Positions 30,614 to 34,132 of a DNA stretch of 34,132 nt are shown here, piece after piece. Within the stretch, counting starts at the first letter, position 1. Each line of letters begins with the position of its first letter. Source of the stretch: Halonotius terrestris (GTDB taxonomy: Archaea > Halobacteriota > Halobacteria > Halobacteriales > Haloferacaceae); NCBI RefSeq assembly GCF_006861665.1, contig NZ_RKLU01000005.1, positions 111,145 through 145,276 of the forward strand, written 5' to 3'. The notes beneath the pieces were generated by a model. The model worked only from the letters and a program-made list of their open reading frames with translations, ran no database searches and was not told the DNA's origin. A program made the translations under genes and the position numbers.

Positions 30614-31528
30614 TCAGTTTGTCGGCGGCGACGCCGCCTCAACGAGCGTGTCGAGCCCCTCGTCGAGACCGACTTCCGCCTCGTAGTCGAGGGCCGCACG
30701 CGCTCGTGACACGTCAGCCCGGCTGTGGCGGATGTCGCCCTCACGGGCATCGGTATGAACGATCGACGAGTCGCTGCCGACACTCCGTTTGATCCGCTCG
30801 GCGAGCTCCGTAATCGTCACCGACTCGCCGGTCCCAACGTTGTACGCAGTGCCGACGTTTTCGGTTTTGGCCGCCAGCCTGTTGGCCCGGACGATGTCGT
30901 CGATGTGGACGAAATCCCGGGTCTGCTCGCCGTCGCCGTGGACGGTGATCGGCTCGCCGCTGCGGGCCTGCTCCCGAAAAATGTCGATGACGCCGGCGTA
31001 GTCGCCGCCGGTCTGGCCCGGGCCGTAGACGTTGAAATACCGGAGGGCGACCGTCTCAAGGCCGTAGAGCTCGTGATACAGGCGGGCGTAGTGATCGACA
31101 GCGAGTTTGTTCAGCCCGTACGGCGAGGTCGGGTTGAGGCGTGCGGTTTCGGCGACCGGCACGCTGTTGGGATCGCCGTAGACTGCTGCGCTGGACGCGA
31201 GGACGACGCGGGCGTCGTGCTTTCGGGCGGCTTCGAGCACCTGCAGCGTCCCGGTCGTGTTGACCGCGTGACTCTCCAGCGGGTCGGCGATCGAGTCATC
31301 GATGCTGATGAGAGCGGCTTCGTGAAAGACGGTGTCGACGCCCTCGACGGCTGCTTCGACGGTCGCTGGGTCTCGAACATCGCCCTCGATCACCTCTACG
31401 TCGTCTGGGGGGTTCGCCCCGGGGTTCGTATCGAGTATTCGTACGGCCGCTTCCTCGCGCAGTGAATCGACGAGCGCGCCACCGATGAAGCCGCTGCCGC
31501 CGGTGACGAGCACGCGCTGTCCGTCCAT
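30614..31528 (-). CDS. NAD-dependent sugar epimerase (GalE-like extended SDR)
   Basis: A 304-residue extended SDR. The NAD motif is VLVTGGSGFIGGALVDSL (GGSGFIG, 10-16). Next are EGDVRD, an FHEAALISIDDSI loop, VLASSAAVYGDP (catalytic Ser/Thr region) and SPYGLNKLAVDHY with Tyr137 and Lys141. RYFNVYGPGQ and the UDP-sugar binding loop VHGDGEQTRDFVHIDD follow. This is the pattern of UDP-glucose/UDP-GlcNAc 4-epimerases. The promoter is CTACTAAACCG about 30 bp before the ATG (31528). It converges on the small acidic gene and diverges from the DUF7511-like gene. It probably makes UDP-Gal, UDP-GalNAc or the corresponding uronic acid for the glycan. Confidence 0.92.
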   Translation of the reverse strand: MDGQRVLVTGGSGFIGGALVDSLREEAAVRILDTNPGANPPDDVEVIEGDVRDPATVEAAVEGVDTVFHEAALISIDDSIADPLESHAVNTTGTLQVLEAARKHDARVVLASSAAVYGDPNSVPVAETARLNPTSPYGLNKLAVDHYARLYHELYGLETVALRYFNVYGPGQTGGDYAGVIDIFREQARSGEPITVHGDGEQTRDFVHIDDIVRANRLAAKTENVGTAYNVGTGESVTITELAERIKRSVGSDSSIVHTDAREGDIRHSRADVSRARAALDYEAEVGLDEGLDTLVEAASPPTN

Positions 31529-31551
31529 ACGGCGTCGGTGGCCCGACGGGC

Positions 31552-31563
31552 GGTTTAGTAGCC
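31552..31563 (-). promoter_or_regulatory. TATA-like box of the epimerase gene
   Basis: On the minus strand CTACTAAACCG is centred about 30 bp before the ATG at 31528. It resembles the CTATACTAAACC box of the WbpA-like gene. Confidence 0.5.
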
Positions 31564-31605
31564 AGTCGCTACCCCGGCGTCGGCTGGTGGTAGCATCGGG
31601 ATAAC

Positions 31606-31613
31606 GATATACG
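31606..31613 (+). promoter_or_regulatory. Leaderless promoter of the DUF7511-like gene
   Basis: GATATACG is centred about 28 bp before the ATG at 31637, the expected distance for a leaderless transcript. A four-residue frame (ATG at 31630) ends just inside the gene. Confidence 0.5.
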
Positions 31614-31636
31614 TGAGCCGTTTTCGGCTATGTACG

Positions 31637-31822
31637 ATGAGTAATTCACGAACACCAGTGCAACCGGAACGGGCGATCACTGGCATGCTCGTTGCCAGCC
31701 TCTATGAGGGTGAAGAAGACCTACTGACGCTGCATCCAGCCAACCCACCCGAAGACAAGCGGCTGTCGGCGTGGATGACGGCCGAAGGTGATTCCTACGT
31801 CTCGCTGGCGGCGTGGGAGTAG
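31637..31822 (+). CDS. Small DUF7511-like haloarchaeal protein
   Basis: A 61-residue protein. A short polar start (MSNSRTPVQPERAITG) is followed by MLVASLYEGEEDLLTLHPANPPEDKRLSAWMTAEGDSYVSLAAWE. The pattern of a beta strand, a HPANPPEDKRLSAW turn and a final W/E-type end resembles small haloarchaeal proteins annotated DUF7511, function unknown. I chose the ATG at 31637 because a TATA box (31606-31613) lies 28 bp before it. It faces away from the epimerase gene and precedes glmS by 247 bp; there is no evidence of cotranscription. Confidence 0.7.
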   Translation: MSNSRTPVQPERAITGMLVASLYEGEEDLLTLHPANPPEDKRLSAWMTAEGDSYVSLAAWE

Positions 31823-31923
31823 CCTGCTGCGGCCCGACGGCGATGGGTTGTCGCTTCCGAACCCACCGGTCAGTAGTAGTCACTTACCGCATACAGATTT
31901 TTTTCAATCGCTACAAACGCGTT

Positions 31924-31933
31924 CATAACAAAG
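31924..31933 (+). promoter_or_regulatory. Promoter before the glmS leader ORF
   Basis: CATAACAAAG (with ATAACAAA) is centred about 29 bp before the ATG at 31957. It has the same octamer as the 17-base repeated element and the promoter of the exported beta-helix gene. Confidence 0.55.
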
Positions 31934-31956
31934 CTGTTTTTCGGCGTTCTCCCGGT

Positions 31957-32070
31957 ATGCGACTCAGCAATCCGCATAGCGGTGACGGCCCGGGAGCGAC
32001 CCGGCGCGTGCGACGACAGGCTTCCGATTACACCCACTACGGCGAGATTACCGGCGAGGTGTCCGCCTGA
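31957..32070 (+). CDS. Possible 37-residue leader peptide ORF overlapping glmS
   Basis: An ATG at 31957 starts a 37-codon frame (MRLSNPHSGDGPGATRR, then RQASDYTHYGEITGEVSA). Its TGA (32068-32070) shares one base with the glmS ATG as TGATG. The TATA-like box is 29 bp before the ATG, so transcription would begin at this start codon. The glmS Shine-Dalgarno (GAGGTG, 32056-32061) lies inside the ORF, so ribosomes finishing the leader could re-initiate on glmS. No protein family is recognised; a regulatory leader peptide is proposed. Confidence 0.45.
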   Translation: MRLSNPHSGDGPGATRRVRRQASDYTHYGEITGEVSA

Positions 32071-33881
32071 TGTGTGGGATTACTGCCCGGATCGGCGAGG
32101 ACGACTCGCTGGCTCCTTTGTTGGCGAGCCTGCAGAATCTCGAATACCGCGGCTACGATTCGGCGGGCGTCGCCGTGCAAAACGGTCGCGGCATCGAGAT
32201 CAACAAATTCGAGGGCGAGGTCTCGAAGCTGCAGTCCGAACTCGCCGACAGCGCCCACGACGGCCCCGTCGGCATCGGCCACACGCGGTGGTCAACACAC
32301 GGTCCGCCGACCGACGCCAACGCCCACCCACACACGGGCTGTGAGGGCCGCGTCGCCGCCGTCCACAACGGAATCATTGAGAACTATACTGAGCTCCGTG
32401 AGGAACTCCAGGGCCGCGGCCACGAGTTCACCAGCGACACCGACACCGAGGTTATCCCGCATCTCGTCGAGGAACGCCTCGCCGATGGCCTCGATCCCGA
32501 AGCCGCGTTCCGGGACGCCATCGACCAGCTTGAGGGCAGCTACGCTATCGCGCTGATCGTCGACGGCGAGCCGACGATCTACGCGACGCGGAACGGCTCG
32601 CCGCTGGTGATCGGTGTCGGCGAGGACGCCAACTACCTCGCCAGCGACGTGCCCGCGTTCCTCGAATTTACCGACCGCGTCGTCTATCTCGAAGACGACG
32701 ACGTGGTGGCGATCACGCCCGAGGACCACCGGATCACCGACGCCAACGGCGATCCCGTCTCCCGCCCGGTCGAAACCGTCGAGTGGGACCCAGAAGACGC
32801 CGAGAAGGGAAGCTACGATCACTACATGCTGAAAGAGATCCACGAGCAGCCGGTCGCGCTCCGACAGACGCTCCACGGCCGCATCGACGGCGACGACGTA
32901 TCCCTCGAAGACTTCCCACCGGGCAGCTTCGAGGGCGTCGACAGCGTCCAGTTCGTCGCCTGCGGCACCTCCTATCACGCCGGGATGTACGGCGAGTGGC
33001 TGCTCTCGAAGGACGGCGTTGAGGCCAACACGTTCATCGCCAGCGAGTACGCCGCCTCGCCGGCTCCCGTCGACGAGGACACCCTCGTCATCGGCGTCAC
33101 CCAGAGTGGCGAGACCGCCGACACGCTGGAAGCCCTCGAAAGCGCGCGGCAGCGCGGAGCTCGGACGCTCGCGCTGACGAACGTGATCGGCTCGACGGCC
33201 GCCCGCACCTGCGACGACGCCCTATTTATCCGTGCCGGCCCGGAGATCGGCGTCGCCGCCACCAAGACGTTCTCCTCGCAGGTCGCCACGCTCGTCCTGC
33301 TGGCCGAGCGGCTCGTCCGCGATCTCACTGGCTCGCCGACCGACGATCACGCGGCCCGACTCGACGCGCTGGAATCCCTGCCGGAGCACGTCGAAGTCGT
33401 CACGAACGACACGCAGGCCGCGGACGTGAGCCAACGCTGTCTCGGCGACAACGGCCACTTCTTCATCGGTCGGGGCAACGCGTACTCGGTTGCCTTGGAG
33501 GGCGCGCTAAAGTTCAAGGAGATCACTTACGGCCACGCCGAGGGGTTCGCTGCGGGCGAACTCAAACACGGCCCACTGGCGTTGGTGACGCCGGAGACGC
33601 CGATCTTCGCTGTCGGGACGGGCCACTATCAGAACCGACTCGAAAGCAACGTCAACGAGATTCAGACGCGTGGCGCGCCCGTCATCGCCATTGCGCCGCG
33701 GACGGCCTCCGGGCTCGTCGACACCGCCGACGAGTTCCTGCCGGTGCCGGCGACGCATCCGGATCTGGTGGCGATCCTCGCCAACGTCCAACTCCAGTTG
33801 ATCGCCTACCACGCAGCCAACGAGATGGAGCGATCTATCGACAAACCGCGGAATCTCGCCAAGAGCGTCACCGTTGAATAG
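32070..33881 (+). CDS. glmS: Glutamine-fructose-6-phosphate aminotransferase (isomerizing)
   Basis: A 603-residue GlmS of normal length. The glutaminase domain begins MCGITARIG, with Cys2 as nucleophile after Met removal, and contains YRGYDSAG (26-33) and GHTRWSTHGPPTDANAHPH. Two SIS domains follow, with CGTSYHAGMYGEWLL, VTQSGETADTLEAL, GVAATKTFSSQVATL and GRGNAYSVALEGALKFKEITYGHAEGFAAGELKHGP. The C-terminus ends NLAKSVTVE, as in other GlmS proteins. It makes glucosamine-6-phosphate from fructose-6-phosphate and glutamine, the entry to UDP-GlcNAc used by the locus. A leader ORF overlaps its start, and a T-rich stretch follows its stop. Confidence 0.97.
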   Translation: MCGITARIGEDDSLAPLLASLQNLEYRGYDSAGVAVQNGRGIEINKFEGEVSKLQSELADSAHDGPVGIGHTRWSTHGPPTDANAHPHTGCEGRVAAVHNGIIENYTELREELQGRGHEFTSDTDTEVIPHLVEERLADGLDPEAAFRDAIDQLEGSYAIALIVDGEPTIYATRNGSPLVIGVGEDANYLASDVPAFLEFTDRVVYLEDDDVVAITPEDHRITDANGDPVSRPVETVEWDPEDAEKGSYDHYMLKEIHEQPVALRQTLHGRIDGDDVSLEDFPPGSFEGVDSVQFVACGTSYHAGMYGEWLLSKDGVEANTFIASEYAASPAPVDEDTLVIGVTQSGETADTLEALESARQRGARTLALTNVIGSTAARTCDDALFIRAGPEIGVAATKTFSSQVATLVLLAERLVRDLTGSPTDDHAARLDALESLPEHVEVVTNDTQAADVSQRCLGDNGHFFIGRGNAYSVALEGALKFKEITYGHAEGFAAGELKHGPLALVTPETPIFAVGTGHYQNRLESNVNEIQTRGAPVIAIAPRTASGLVDTADEFLPVPATHPDLVAILANVQLQLIAYHAANEMERSIDKPRNLAKSVTVE

Positions 33882-33883
33882 TC

Positions 33884-33936
33884 GCCCGTAGCGTGTCGTA
33901 GACTCCTCGACCGGGCAATTTTCGATTTTCTTTTTG
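33884..33936 (+). terminator. Terminator-like T-rich region after glmS
   Basis: A 5-bp inverted repeat (GCCCG at 33884-33888 with CGGGC at 33912-33916) is followed by three T-tracts (33919-33935), the typical form of archaeal transcription termination. The stem is weak, so the T-tracts carry the call. Confidence 0.55.
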
Positions 33937-33995
33937 TAGCCTTCGGACACCGACTGATCAGTTCGACAGGCGACAGCCATAGCGAACCATCGTGT

Positions 33996-34132
33996 TTAGT
34001 TAAGCGAATTCCACCAGACGGCGAACGATTGCAGCCACGTTTCTGCGGTTGCTGGATCGACATGGCTGAAACTATTGCTAAACGAAGACGTTCGACGTTT
34101 TATTTCTCTAAAGACACGTTCGACAGCATTCC
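33996..34132 (-). mobile_element. C-terminal fragment of an IS6-family transposase
   Basis: The minus strand from the edge encodes 44 residues, starting NAVERVFREIKRRTSSFSNS, then FSHVDPATAETWLQSFAVWW, NSLN and stop TAA (33996-33998). NAVER-x-FREIKRRT is the conserved C-terminal segment of haloarchaeal IS6-type (DDE) transposases. The rest of the element lies outside the window, and its terminal inverted repeat could not be identified with certainty between about 33940 and 33995. A functional insertion sequence or a remnant is possible. Confidence 0.8.

Noticed and set aside
1-34132. CRISPR arrays, tRNA or rRNA genes
   Set aside because: No array of regularly spaced repeats, and no tRNA-like or rRNA-like sequence was noticed in any intergenic region. 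The only strict tandem repeat is the duplicated module in an exported protein gene.

Overview
This window comes from a haloarchaeon (Halobacteria, Euryarchaeota). The support is a high G+C content, strongly acidic proteins, many leaderless-type promoters with a TATA-like box about 30 bp before the ATG, twin-arginine (Tat) secretion signals, a HalOD1-type domain, DUF7344-type membrane-anchored winged-helix proteins, and a haloarchaeal IS6-family transposase remnant at the right edge. Genus cannot be fixed from what is visible.

Layout. Positions 1-174 hold the end of a UPF0126/TRIC-type membrane protein. Positions 186-6675 are a tightly packed minus-strand block read right to left: hexapeptide acetyltransferase, DegT/DnrJ/EryC1 aminotransferase, DUF457-type membrane protein, polysaccharide-deacetylase-like protein, GT2 glycosyltransferase, ATP-grasp ligase, HAD phosphatase, winged-helix regulator. 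Several junctions have 4-bp ATGA overlaps. Positions 6.9-10.9 kb hold three paralogous winged-helix/membrane proteins, a small acidic protein and a HalOD1 protein, separated by regulatory DNA. From 11.1 kb come a Wzx-type flippase, a second ATP-grasp protein, an SDR, a DUF6069-like membrane protein and an NmrA-like protein. Positions 16.4-21.3 kb carry a GT2 transferase and two Tat-exported beta-helix proteins. Positions 21.7-25.1 kb carry a DUF354 protein, a GT4 transferase and a WbpA-like UDP-GlcNAc dehydrogenase. From 25.4 kb come an atypical DegT-fold protein, a Tat-exported protein of unknown function, a Gfo/Idh/MocA dehydrogenase, a second nucleotide-sugar dehydrogenase, a small acidic protein, a GalE-like epimerase, a small DUF7511-like protein and GlmS.

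How the parts fit. The window is a surface-glycan locus (S-layer N-glycan or exopolysaccharide). GlmS feeds UDP-GlcNAc synthesis. The WbpA-like dehydrogenase, Gfo/Idh/MocA dehydrogenase, DegT aminotransferase and hexapeptide acetyltransferase together match the four-step bacterial and methanogen route to UDP-2,3-diacetamido-uronic acid, here split over about 22 kb. Glycosyltransferases assemble the glycan and the flippase would move the lipid-linked product. The ATP-grasp, deacetylase-like and HAD proteins probably add or trim decorations. The exported beta-helix proteins may bind or cleave the product outside the cell.

The most notable unexplained signals are: a GTAT-N7-ATAC palindrome in three separate promoter regions; short leader ORFs whose stop codons overlap the starts of glmS and the DUF354 gene; a DegT-fold protein lacking the usual cofactor-binding Asp and Gln but keeping the Lys; and a tripled regulatory element associated with the winged-helix/membrane paralogues.
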